Source: Rhizohabitans arisaemae (lineage in GTDB: Bacteria > Actinomycetota > Actinomycetes > Streptosporangiales > Streptosporangiaceae). Taken from it: a DNA stretch of 64,000 nucleotides. Under the pieces are notes generated by a model. That model saw only the letters and a list, made by a program, of their open reading frames with translations. It was not told where the DNA came from and searched no databases. The position numbers were made by a program, and so were the translations under genes. This document shows, in pieces, positions 1 through 8,108 of the stretch; position 1 is the stretch's first letter, and the number at the start of each line of letters is the position of its first letter. The DNA lies in the NCBI RefSeq assembly GCF_025996515.1, contig NZ_BLRH01000014.1, forward strand, positions 186,001 to 250,000. The letters run 5' to 3'.

Positions 1-134
1 TGGAGGCTCGCGCGGGATGTTTGATCGACGGGGCTCGCTGAAGCCGAATTACTATGACTAGTTGGAACTTAGTGGACATTGGGGGAAATCGGTGATCGTT
101 GGGGCGCTCGTGGGGGCTGCGGATTCATAGGGTT

Positions 135-779
135 ATGGGTATGAGTTCACTGAGTTCCGCCATCGCCGACTGGGCGGTCGATCTTATGGAGTCGCTTGGC
201 GGGCCCGGTGCCGGGTTGCTTGTCGCCTTGGAGAACCTGTTTCCTCCGATTCCCAGCGAGGTGATCCTGCCGCTCGCCGGCTTCGCCGTCGGTCAGGGCA
301 AACTCTCCATCGTCTCGGCCATCACATGGACCACATTGGGCTCGCTGATCGGAGCGGTCCTGCTCTACCTGCTCGGGGCGGTCCTCGGACGCGAGCGGAT
401 GTACGCCATCGCCGCCCGCCTCCCCCTGGTCAAAACCGAGGACGTCGCAAGATCCGAGGCGTGGTTCGTCAAGCACGGCTCCAAAGCGGTGTTCTTCGGG
501 CGGATGATCCCCGTCTTTCGGAGCTTCATCTCCATTCCCGCAGGCATCGAACGCATGCCGATCGGCACGTTTCTCCTGCTCACCGGCCTCGGCAGTCTCA
601 CCTGGAACACGATCTTCATCACCGCCGGGTACTTCCTCGGCGAGAACTGGGAGATCGTCGAACAGTACGCCTCCGTCCTCCAGATCGCGGTCATCGCCGG
701 CGTTGTCCTGGCCGTCGCCTACTTCGTCATCACCCGACTCCGGGACCGTACCGAGAAAGATCGAACCGGGGTTCGGTAG
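135..779 (+). CDS. DedA family membrane protein
   Basis: Integral membrane protein of the DedA/SNARE-associated (VTT) family, about 214 aa. Members are linked to membrane homeostasis and lipid flipping. Family hallmarks are visible: ENLFPPIPSE near residue 32, then FGRMIPVFRSFISIPAG near residue 120, followed by a Trp-containing helix (LTWNTIFITAGYF). The hydrophobic stretches fit four to five membrane or re-entrant segments, and the C-terminal tail is basic (RLRDRTEKDR). I chose ATG at 135 (ATG at 141 is equally possible) because the upstream TTG at 99 adds residues unlike the family. It ends 217 bp before tRNA-Glu and shows no operon partner. The exact substrate cannot be read from sequence. 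Confidence 0.9.
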   Translation: MGMSSLSSAIADWAVDLMESLGGPGAGLLVALENLFPPIPSEVILPLAGFAVGQGKLSIVSAITWTTLGSLIGAVLLYLLGAVLGRERMYAIAARLPLVKTEDVARSEAWFVKHGSKAVFFGRMIPVFRSFISIPAGIERMPIGTFLLLTGLGSLTWNTIFITAGYFLGENWEIVEQYASVLQIAVIAGVVLAVAYFVITRLRDRTEKDRTGVR

Positions 780-996
780 GGGCGTTCACCCCTGACCCAA
801 TCGGTTTGTTGGCACTCCGGCGGTGCGGTAGAGTTAGCGCCGTCGCCAAGGAGCAAGGCCCCAAAGCCCTGGACCTCGGCGAACAAGCGCCTCACCAGAA
901 GGTGCAAAGACGTGCCAAGCAGCCGCACAAGCTGCCTGACACAATGGCAAGAACAGTCGCGGGGATCCGATAGAATTCCCAAAGCTAAACAAGCAA

Positions 997-1069
997 GGCC
1001 CCGTCGTCTAGTGGCCTAGGACGCCGCCCTCTCAAGGCGGTAACGCCGGTTCGAATCCGGTCGGGGCTA
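997..1069 (+). tRNA. tRNA-Glu (anticodon CUC)
   Basis: A full cloverleaf can be folded. The acceptor stem GGCCCCG pairs with CGGGGCT and the discriminator is A. The anticodon stem CCGCC/GGCGG carries the loop CTCTCAA, giving anticodon CUC, which reads GAG. The T-arm is GCCGG-TTCGAAT-CCGGT. CCA is not encoded (the next bases are CAG). A strong terminator follows 10 bp downstream. The CRISPR/IS/HNH patch begins about 120 bp after the gene, so this tRNA marks the left edge of the accessory segment. Confidence 0.97.
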
Positions 1070-1078
1070 CAGGTCTTG

Positions 1079-1125
1079 GGCCCGTGTGGTTGAAAGCCTT
1101 GGCTTTCTTTCCATACGGGCCTTTT
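1079..1125 (+). terminator. Rho-independent terminator of tRNA-Glu
   Basis: The left arm GGCCCGTGTGG (1080-1090) pairs with CCATACGGGCC (1111-1121). An inner stem GAAAGCC/GGCTTTC has a two-base TT loop, and TTTT follows directly. This is an unusually long, clean terminator placed immediately after the tRNA. Confidence 0.85.
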
Positions 1126-1190
1126 GCTGTTTCCCCTGAGGCTGCCCTGGAGCCCCACGAGAGTGGAAGTAGGGCATACCGCGCGATGTG

Positions 1191-1680
1191 GGTTCAATTC
1201 CCACCGGCAGGGGGAGCAGCCGGAGGCCAAGGAGCAGATCAAGACTCCGAGGATCCACCCTGCAGGCATTGGTAGCAGGTCCGATACGTTCTCCGCAGAT
1301 GGGGCCGGGGCGTTTTACCTCAACGGGCGTAGGGAAGCAGCGTGGCCGGATTCGTGTAGGCGTTTCGGGTGGGGAGCAGCGAGGCGCGGGCACCAGCGGC
1401 AGGGCGTCGGTTCAGCCCCACGGGTGTGGGGAGCAGCGGCACACGGTGTACGGGGAGAGCCCGGGCACCGGTTCACCCCCACGGGGTGTGGGGAGCAGTC
1501 CGGGTACGGCACGACCACCGGGATCATGCTCGGTTCACCCCCACGGGTGTGGGGAGCAGCTCGTGTACGACTCCGTATCGGGCCGGGCGGTCGGTTCACC
1601 CCCACGGGTGTGGGGAGCAGCTTGACGAACGGCGGCTTGCTCTTCTTCTTGGCGGTTCACCCCCACGGGTGTGGGAGCAG
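1191..1680 (-). CRISPR. CRISPR array 1 (type I-E-like repeat, decaying distal end)
   Basis: Five well-preserved repeats start at 1409, 1470, 1532, 1593 and 1654. On the + strand they begin GGTTCACCCCCACGG and end GTGTGGGGAGCAG (28 nt; one copy has an extra G, the last lacks a G). The spacers are 33 nt. Four decayed copies continue leftward at about 1352-1379, 1313-1340, 1251-1278 (18 of 28 bases match) and 1191-1219, mostly at about 61-nt steps, with one shortened spacer. The repeat class resembles type I-E repeats of actinomycetes. Read in the usual I-E direction (CTGCTCCCC...), the array lies on the minus strand with its leader to the right of 1680. Decay is therefore at the leader-distal end, as expected. 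No cas gene is in the window. Confidence 0.92.
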
Positions 1681-1919
1681 ACTTCCTGAACTGCGGAAAC
1701 GTGAGTGAGCTACGAAAACACAGAGGTCGGGGTTTGCGGGTGATCCGATGGCCCGAACTGGTCGCCTTGGGCAGGTGTCGACGCAAAACCCCGGCTTGGC
1801 GCAGGTCATGCAGATGAAGTCACCTCCCTGCGACAAGTACCTAGCCACCCGCACGCATGCGACAGCAAGCCCAACCCCGGTCGCCATCCTGCCGGATACA
1901 ACAGGTCGCCGAGGTCGGT

Positions 1920-3338
1920 TCAAGCCGCGTGTTTTCGCATCCAGGGCGGCCGGAGAATCCGGTACACCATCCTGCCGTCCGGCCCGCGGGCGATCTCGTA
2001 GGAGCCCGGATGGTCGGCTTTGTGCCGGTTGTGGAACCCGCACACCGGGACCAGGTTCCCGATGTCGGTCGGCCCGCCGAGCTCCCACCCGGTGACGTGG
2101 TCCACCTCGCAGGCACGAGAGGGGATGTCGCACTCGTCCACCACGCAGGCGGTGTACAGGGCGGCCAGGGCCAGCCGCTGGGCGCGGGAGGCGAACCGGA
2201 CCCGGTCACCCAGGCGGATCGGCCTGCCCTCCCCGTCCAGCAGCAGCACCGACATCCCGTGGTTCAACGCGATCCGCTTCGCCTGGGCCGCGCTGATCGG
2301 GGTGCCGTCGGCCAGGTGGGCGCGCTCGATCCCCCACCGGCCCGCCCCCGGGCCGCCGCCGATCGTGGGCGCGTCCCCGGGCGGGGGTCCCGTGCCGTGC
2401 GCGGACGCGCGGCCCGCCCGGATCGAGGGGCGGGGGAAAGAGACTGTGCCCGGCCGGGGCCGGCCGCCGGGAGCCTGCGGCGGGAGCCCGGCGTCCTCAC
2501 CCCGGCCTCCGGCGTCTCCCTCCGGGTCTGCGCTGTTCCGGCTCGGGTCCCCGGTGGTGCGCAGCCTGATCACGGCGACGGCTTCCTGGCCGTGCCCGTC
2601 CCGGGTCAAAAAGGTGCGCAGGGCGGCGGCGGTCCGCCTGTCCCGGGTCCCGGCTGCGGTGCTGCGGGAGGTCAAAGGGTCCAACTTGGACTGCAGCAGC
2701 TGCCCCAGCTCGGGGTCCAACCACCCCTTCACCCACACCCCGCCGTCCAGTGAGCCGGTCACCTCTAGCCAGGATGCGTCGTACCCTTTGCGGGTGTCGC
2801 CGTCGGGTCCGTCGCCCCGTACCGTCTCGACGATGCGCTCCCCGGCTCTGCGGACCTGCTCCACTGTGCCCCCGGACTCGGCAAGCCCCAGCAGGATGCG
2901 CTCCGCCTTCGCGGTGTCGGCGTCGTCCAGGTGCTTGACCGCACGGCAGACCGCCGCCGCGTAGCCTGCGGGGAGCCGGTGATCTTCGAACCGTCCGGCG
3001 ACTTCGGGAAGGCGGCGCAGGGTACGGGCCAGGGCCAGCCGGTCGGCGGCCACCGCCGTGCGGGTCCCAAGCCCGGTGGCCAGCCACGCCCCCGTCCCGG
3101 TGAAGCCGTGCGTCCTTGCCTCGCCGCAGGAGTCGATGCGCTCCACCAGCGGGGCCAGCGCCACCTCCACCGCGTCTGCCACATCCCCCAGCAGCGCCGC
3201 CCGCTCCATGCACGCCGCACCCGAGCCGGGGACCGGAAGCCGGGCGCACGCGGCGGCCAGCCGGAGCGTCGCCTCCAGCACCTGCTGCGGGGTGGCCGTG
3301 GCCGGGTCCACGCTCACCGTCTCCGGTTCCATACGCAC
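1920..3338 (-). CDS. DUF222 domain protein with C-terminal HNH nuclease motif (13E12 repeat family)
   Basis: A 472-aa protein of the actinobacterial DUF222-HNH family, often called 13E12 repeat proteins. The N-terminal two-thirds is the alpha-helical DUF222 region. A Gly/Pro-rich low-complexity linker (about residues 275-340) follows. The C-terminal HNH module shows CEVDHVTGWELGG, then NLVPVCGFHNRHK, carrying the conserved histidines and asparagine. Family members are multi-copy and mobile in actinobacteria; their biological role is not settled, so nuclease activity here is inference. The start is GTG at 3338 or ATG at 3332, and neither has a strong ribosome site. The gene sits between the two CRISPR arrays, which suggests accessory DNA. 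Confidence 0.85.
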   Translation of the reverse strand: MRMEPETVSVDPATATPQQVLEATLRLAAACARLPVPGSGAACMERAALLGDVADAVEVALAPLVERIDSCGEARTHGFTGTGAWLATGLGTRTAVAADRLALARTLRRLPEVAGRFEDHRLPAGYAAAVCRAVKHLDDADTAKAERILLGLAESGGTVEQVRRAGERIVETVRGDGPDGDTRKGYDASWLEVTGSLDGGVWVKGWLDPELGQLLQSKLDPLTSRSTAAGTRDRRTAAALRTFLTRDGHGQEAVAVIRLRTTGDPSRNSADPEGDAGGRGEDAGLPPQAPGGRPRPGTVSFPRPSIRAGRASAHGTGPPPGDAPTIGGGPGAGRWGIERAHLADGTPISAAQAKRIALNHGMSVLLLDGEGRPIRLGDRVRFASRAQRLALAALYTACVVDECDIPSRACEVDHVTGWELGGPTDIGNLVPVCGFHNRHKADHPGSYEIARGPDGRMVYRILRPPWMRKHAA

Positions 3339-3546
3339 AGTGTCTCATCGGCCACCGACAGTTCCCGAAGGGTTCGCCGACGGGAAACCGACCCCGATAT
3401 AGGACGGGCACCTTCCCGGCTCGACCGGGCCCGCCCCACGCCTCGATGACCAGCGCACCAGTCTCCGGAGACCCGACGGGAACGGTCGGCAGTCGGGATC
3501 GGGATCGGTACGGGCGTGCCTGGTCGCCGTCTATGCGAATCCCGCT

Positions 3547-3888
3547 TTGAGCCGCTTGGGGTCGTATCCGCTCATCCCTCGGCCGCGTAGCAGAGAAACG
3601 CACATACTCCTCGCCTTCCAGGGCTCGGAGTTGCTCCGCCCGTGGTTCAAGCGGGAGAAGCCCCGCAAGGGCGAGTCGTCGCTGAAGTCGGTGCGGCAGC
3701 CGATCGTGTCGGTCAACGACACGCTGAATGGTCGGCTCGATCTCGAGCAGCACGGCGGCCGGACCTTCGAACGCGTCGCCCGGCGCATCGTCGCGATGGC
3801 CACGGCCATCCGGCACAACCAGAAAACCGGTGCTTCGGTCCTGCAATCGCCGACCACCGTCCTGTCGGTCGTTGAGGCGCCGGGCTGA
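3547..3888 (+). pseudogene. IS982-like transposase C-terminal remnant
   Basis: Only the last part of a transposase remains. The segment VNDTLNGRLDLEQHGGRTF, followed by a helix ending TAIRHNQKTGA, closely resembles the C-terminal end of IS982-type transposases common in Streptomyces (recalled from family knowledge, not searched). The N-terminal part of the frame (first 30 or so residues) does not look like transposase, and no catalytic DDE region or terminal inverted repeats are visible, so the element is dead. It ends one base before the oppositely oriented acetyltransferase gene. It supports past insertion and deletion activity between the CRISPR arrays. Confidence 0.6.
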
Positions 3889-3889
3889 T

Positions 3890-4465
3890 CTATCCGCGCA
3901 GGTCGAGCCGCATCAGGACTCGGGGATGACCGGCCAGCACCGAGGTGGTGTCGGCGGCGTGGGCGAACCCGGCGCGCTCGAAGTTCTTCCGGATCCCGGC
4001 GTACGCCATCGTCATGTCGACCTTGGCGCCACCGTTGTCGAGCGGGTACGCCTCGATCGCCGGTGCGTCGTGGGCACGAGCGAACTCGACCGCACCGGCG
4101 ATGAGGGCGTGCGAGATCCCCCTCTTGCGATGACCAGGGCGTACGCGGATGCACCACAGCGACCAGACCGGCAGGTCGTCAACGTGCGGGATCCTATGAC
4201 TGCGCGCGAAGGCGGTGTCGGAGCGGGGCGCCACGGCGGCCCAGCCGACAGGCTCGTCGCCGTCGTACGCGAGCACCCCCGGCGGGCGCTCCGCACGGCA
4301 CAGCTCGGCGACGTACTCACCGCGCGCCGGCCCGCGAAGCTCGTTGTTGAGCTTGGACGGGATCCGGTAGCTCAGGCACCAGCAGACGCTGGCCCCAGGT
4401 GATTTTGGGCCGACCAGGGTACGGACATCCTCGAAGGCTGAAGCCGAGCGAACTGCGATAGTCAT
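3890..4465 (-). CDS. GNAT family N-acetyltransferase
   Basis: A 191-aa single-domain acetyltransferase of the GNAT superfamily, which moves an acetyl group from acetyl-CoA to an amine. The acetyl-CoA-binding motif A is visible as CIRVRPGHRKRGISHALI (about residues 104-121), with the R-x-x-G-x-G/A-type pyrophosphate loop reading RKRGIS. Strand beta-4 (VGWAAVAPR) precedes it. The N-terminal part has a Cys/Trp-rich stretch (CWCLSYR) typical of a subgroup annotated only as GNAT. The substrate cannot be inferred. The start ATG is at 4465. Array 2 begins about 200 bp upstream of it in the opposite direction. Confidence 0.85.
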   Translation of the reverse strand: MTIAVRSASAFEDVRTLVGPKSPGASVCWCLSYRIPSKLNNELRGPARGEYVAELCRAERPPGVLAYDGDEPVGWAAVAPRSDTAFARSHRIPHVDDLPVWSLWCIRVRPGHRKRGISHALIAGAVEFARAHDAPAIEAYPLDNGGAKVDMTMAYAGIRKNFERAGFAHAADTTSVLAGHPRVLMRLDLRG

Positions 4466-4673
4466 GGCGCCACGATGTCACGACGTATCTGGTGACATCG
4501 CTCAACCCCCGATGACACAGCACCACCACATCGGAACCACTCGTCTAGATTCTCCTCACATGTTGGAATCCGCCACGTGAGAATGGACCGTCCTGACGAT
4601 GCCGGAAATGTCCAAGTCTTCGAAAGTGAGGAAAAACACCTCCTGCTCGCGACAAACGCCCAGGTCATCCAGT

Positions 4674-5434
4674 CTGCTCCCCGCGCCCGCGGGGATGGTC
4701 CCCCATTCTTTTCCCCTCTCATCCGAACCTGCGTGCTGCTCCCCGCGCCCGCGGGGATGGTCCCTCATTCCCATTCTACTGGCGTTCGCTTTCGTTCTGC
4801 TCCCCGCGCCCGCGGGGATGGTCCCGGGCATGTGGAAGTTCTTCGATCGGGAACTTCCTGCTCCCCGCGCCCGCGGGGATGGTCCCCTGGAGATGCCCAT
4901 GACGCGGTCATGCCATCCCTGCTCCCCGCGCCCGCGGGGATGGTCCCCTGGAGATGCCCATGACGCGGTCATGCCATCCCTGCTCCCCGCGCCCGCGGGG
5001 ATGGTCCCCGGCCGGAGGCGTCCCGCCAGGCTCCGTCTATCTGCTCCCCGCGCCCGCGGGGATGGTCCCCCACATGGGGAACACGTTGGAGGTGTAGTCG
5101 CCTGCTCCCCGCGCCCGCGGGGATGGTCCCTTCTTGGAGTCGAGCCCCAGCTTCACGAGCATCTGCTCCCCGCGCCCGCGGGGATGGTCCCTTGGCGGGC
5201 TACGGCGGACCCAAACAGGACGTCTGCTCCCCGCGCCCGCGGGGATGGTCCAGCGAAGCGAACAGGTTCCCGTCGGTCCCCAACGCCTGCTCCCCGCGCC
5301 CGCGGGACGGTCCGAAGCCCGCAGTGACCTCCACGAGTACCTGCCGCAATGCTCCTGTGCACGTGGGGGTTGCCCCATCCGGCACACACTAAAGATCATC
5401 CTGTCCTGCTCCCCGCACGCGTGGCAGCACTCGT
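4674..5434 (+). CRISPR. CRISPR array 2 (type I-E-like, duplicated spacer)
   Basis: Ten near-identical 29-nt repeats start at 4674, 4736, 4797, 4858, 4919, 4980, 5041, 5102, 5163 and 5224. They begin CTGCTCCCCGCGCCC and end GCGGGGATGGTCCC, with an internal palindrome CCCCGC...GCGGGG. The spacing is 61 nt (32-nt spacers; the first is 33). A partly decayed copy lies at 5287 and strongly decayed ones near 5349 and 5406. Spacers 4887-4918 and 4948-4979 are identical. In the normal I-E orientation the leader is on the left (before 4674), again putting decay at the distal end. The repeat differs from array 1 in the loop and 3' end. No cas genes are nearby. Confidence 0.97.
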
Positions 5435-5556
5435 GATGGACCTGGTCCGGTCACGACGGACGGGCGACAGGGGATCGTTTATGGGTGCGGGACCTGGGCT
5501 CTTGTGATGGGGTGGATAGGACGATTAGCGGAATATTGCTCCAAAGAGGGGGATGC

Positions 5557-6306
5557 GTGGTGGGTAGGGGGTTCGGGTGGATCGCGGGGTTGGGGGTTGG
5601 TGCCGCGGTTGTGCTGGGGGTGCAGGGAGTACTGGTCCGGCGACGGACACCGCGGTTGCCGGAGGCGGGTGGGGACCGGCAGGGGGTGGTCTGGCCTGCG
5701 GGTGAGGCGTCGGCCCGGAGCCCGCTTCGGATCGCGGTACTGGGGGAGTCCACGGCCGCGGGGGTCGGGGTGAACTCGCATGAGGACGGGTTTGCCGGTC
5801 ATCTGGCGAGAAGTCTCGCCGTGCGCACGGGCCGGGCGATCGCCTGGCAGGTCGCGGCGCGGTCCGGGGCGAACACCCGGGTCACGGTGCGGGATCTGGT
5901 GCCGCAGCTGGAGCCCGCCGACGCCGTGGTGGTGCTTCTAGGGGTCAACGAGCTGTTGGAGTTACGGCGTCCGCTGGCTTTTGAGCGGGATCTGGTGACG
6001 TTGGCGGCGGCGGTGCGGCGGCGACTCGGGCCGGTGCCGATCGTGTTGGCGGGGATGGCGCCGGTGGGGCGGTTTCCCGCGTTGCCGCAGCCGCTTCGCG
6101 GGGTCATGGGGGTGTGGGCGGCGGGTCTCGACCGGGCGATGGTACGGGCCGCGTCGGCCGTACGGGATGTCCGTCATGTTCCGGCCGGGGTCCCCGTGGA
6201 GTCGGCGGAGGTCTTCGCCGCCGACGGGTTCCACCCGGGTGCCGTGGGTTACCGGATGTGGGCCGCGGCGATCGCCCCGGCGGTCGCCGGGCTCTGCCGG
6301 GTCTGA
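5557..6306 (+). CDS. SGNH/GDSL-family hydrolase, membrane-anchored or secreted
   Basis: About 249 aa. SGNH blocks are in order: VLGESTAAGVG (block I, catalytic Ser near residue 54), the Gly of SGANTR (block II), LLGVNELLE (block III, Asn), and ADGFHPGAVGY (block V, catalytic Asp/His). An N-terminal hydrophobic helix (GFGWIAGLGVGAAVVLGVQGV) is probably a signal anchor. SGNH enzymes are esterases or lipases acting on acyl or acetyl esters; the substrate is unknown. The start is GTG at 5557 or 5560, chosen for the AGAGGGGG ribosome site just upstream; starting at 5485 would add residues without hydrophobic or family character. It is convergent with the next gene. Confidence 0.85.
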   Translation: MVGRGFGWIAGLGVGAAVVLGVQGVLVRRRTPRLPEAGGDRQGVVWPAGEASARSPLRIAVLGESTAAGVGVNSHEDGFAGHLARSLAVRTGRAIAWQVAARSGANTRVTVRDLVPQLEPADAVVVLLGVNELLELRRPLAFERDLVTLAAAVRRRLGPVPIVLAGMAPVGRFPALPQPLRGVMGVWAAGLDRAMVRAASAVRDVRHVPAGVPVESAEVFAADGFHPGAVGYRMWAAAIAPAVAGLCRV

Positions 6307-6367
6307 CACCTGCCCCGGCCCGTACCGCTCGGGTGCGGCATGGACCGGTGTGGCGGGCGCTCCGGGG

Positions 6368-8059
6368 TCAGGGGGTGGGCGGGGCGGCGGAACGGGTCCG
6401 GAAGACGGCCCTGCGGGCGGCTTTGGCGACCTGCTTGTTCGGGTGGGTCTCCCCGATCTTGTCGAGGATCTCGGCGACGTCGGGGTGCGGGATCTTCCAG
6501 AGGGAGTCGACGAGGGCGATCAGTTCGGCGGGGGGACCCACCTCGTTCACACTTGTCACGAACTCGTGGTCGCCGAGCCCGGTGGCGATGCTCCACATGT
6601 CCAGGAGCATCCAGCGGGTGTCGGCCTGGGTAGGCGCCGGTACGTCGTCGGCGTCGAGCTGGGTGAGCCGGGTGGCGGCGTAGGCGCGGAGCGACGGGAT
6701 GTGCAGCGCGTCCCGCCACGCGGGTTCGGCGTGCTCGCCGAGTCCGTTGACCATGCTCACGGCCTGGACGCGCAGGAGGACATCGTCTTCGGCTTCGGTG
6801 GAGGCGGCGAGGAGCTCCTTGGCGGCCCCCGCGGGGTCGCGGAGACGGAGCCAGGCCGCGTACTCGGCGTCGGCTTCGTGCTCGGGGATCTGCGCCGTGA
6901 TGGCGAGCAGCTCTCCGGCGGTCATCGACTCGACGGCTGGGCGGGCGTCGATGCTGAGGTCGTCGTCGCCGATCAGGTGCACGACGCCGGCGACGCCGAG
7001 CGGCGTCAGCCGTACCGTGTCCGCGTCGACCTCGATCATGCCGTAGTCGCGGAGCCATTCGAGCCCGGAGGCGAGCGGGTCGTCCAGGAACGCGAGGGCG
7101 GCCTCCCAGCTCTCCTCGCCTTCCAGCTCGGCCACCTCCTCGGCGAGGGACTCGCGCAGCTCGGCGAGCGGCATCGCGGCCTCTTCGAACAGGAGGAGCT
7201 GCAGCAGCAGCGCGCGGGTCAGGCCGCCGAGCGCGTCCTCCAGCCCGTCCTCGTCCAGCTGCGGGTCGGCGTACCCGATGGAGTGCAGGCCGAGCAGCCA
7301 GAGGTCCATGACGTCGTCGTCTTCGGGGTACGGCCATTCGGCGACGTCGGGGTCGCCGCTGACGACGCCGTTGTCCACGGCTTCGATGAACTCCAGGTCC
7401 ACGCCGAGGTTCCACAGGTCCCACAGCTGCGGTACGGCCTCGGCGAGGGGTCGCTCGTCGGGGACCGGCAGGCCCACGGCCTTCAGGGCCTGTTCGACGT
7501 CGGAGTCGGAGAGGGGGATCTCGTCGCCGACGATCCGGTGTTCGCCCACCCACAGGACCAGGGAGCGAAGGCGGAGCAGGAGTGCGGCCTGCCGCGCCTT
7601 CTCGGCGAGTTCGGCGACGGGGGCGAGGCGGATGGTCGGGAGAGCCGCGATCTCGTCCTCGTACTGCCGGAAGTCGCCGAGCCGGCCGCCCAGGAGCGCG
7701 GCGGCGAAGTCGACCTGAAGGTCTTCCAATTCTTCGAGGAGTTCGTCGAGGAGGTCGGACTCCTTGCGCAGGCGACCGGTCTCCTCCAGGAACGTCAGGT
7801 ACGCGGCGAGTGCGGGAATCGTCCCTTCGGCTGCCCGGCGTGGGTTCTCCACGGCCTTGGGCATCCGGTCGAGCAGCACCTCCTCCAGGTCCTGGCGCCG
7901 CCAGACGCCGCAGTCGGCGCTGACGGTGAGGCGGTGCACGAGGGCGGCGGTTCCCACCAGGTCGGGGTCGATGTCCGGAGCCTGTGACTCCGCCCAGACG
8001 ACGAAGTCTTCGATGAAGGGACGCAGCTCGGTGGTGGCGGCGTCGATGTGGTCGGTCAC
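6368..8059 (-). CDS. Large acidic conserved hypothetical protein
   Basis: A 563-aa acidic, Leu/Glu/Asp-rich soluble protein with no transmembrane segments and no catalytic motif I recognise. It is almost entirely alpha-helical in character. Helical repeats near the C-terminus (for example HEFVTSVNEVGPPAELIALVDSLWKIPHPDVAEILDKIG) resemble HEAT-like solenoids. It ends in a basic/proline tail (RRAVFRTRSAAPPTP). The ATG at 8059 lies about 230 bp to the right of the ndgR stop on the same strand, although the two genes need not be co-transcribed. Uncharacterised proteins of this type occur in other actinomycetes, to my recollection. No function is proposed. Confidence 0.8.
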   Translation of the reverse strand: MTDHIDAATTELRPFIEDFVVWAESQAPDIDPDLVGTAALVHRLTVSADCGVWRRQDLEEVLLDRMPKAVENPRRAAEGTIPALAAYLTFLEETGRLRKESDLLDELLEELEDLQVDFAAALLGGRLGDFRQYEDEIAALPTIRLAPVAELAEKARQAALLLRLRSLVLWVGEHRIVGDEIPLSDSDVEQALKAVGLPVPDERPLAEAVPQLWDLWNLGVDLEFIEAVDNGVVSGDPDVAEWPYPEDDDVMDLWLLGLHSIGYADPQLDEDGLEDALGGLTRALLLQLLLFEEAAMPLAELRESLAEEVAELEGEESWEAALAFLDDPLASGLEWLRDYGMIEVDADTVRLTPLGVAGVVHLIGDDDLSIDARPAVESMTAGELLAITAQIPEHEADAEYAAWLRLRDPAGAAKELLAASTEAEDDVLLRVQAVSMVNGLGEHAEPAWRDALHIPSLRAYAATRLTQLDADDVPAPTQADTRWMLLDMWSIATGLGDHEFVTSVNEVGPPAELIALVDSLWKIPHPDVAEILDKIGETHPNKQVAKAARRAVFRTRSAAPPTP

Positions 8060-8108
8060 TTACGCAAGACTAGCCCGGCAAGGTCGCCGTGTGAGTGCTC
8101 GCCGATGC

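Noticed and set aside
719-982. 87-aa minus-strand frame between DedA and tRNA-Glu
   Set aside because: No ribosome site, overlaps dedA, composition not protein-like; the region more likely carries the tRNA promoter.
1188-1211. T-arm-like segment GTGGG-TTCAATT-CCCAC followed by CGGCAGG, suggesting a second tRNA
   Set aside because: No D-arm or anticodon stem can be built from 1141-1187, and the stretch better fits a decayed CRISPR repeat in phase with the ladder.
6167-7987. 606-aa plus-strand frame opposite the acidic protein
   Set aside because: Antisense shadow; Gly/Val/Asp-rich with no family resemblance and no ribosome site.
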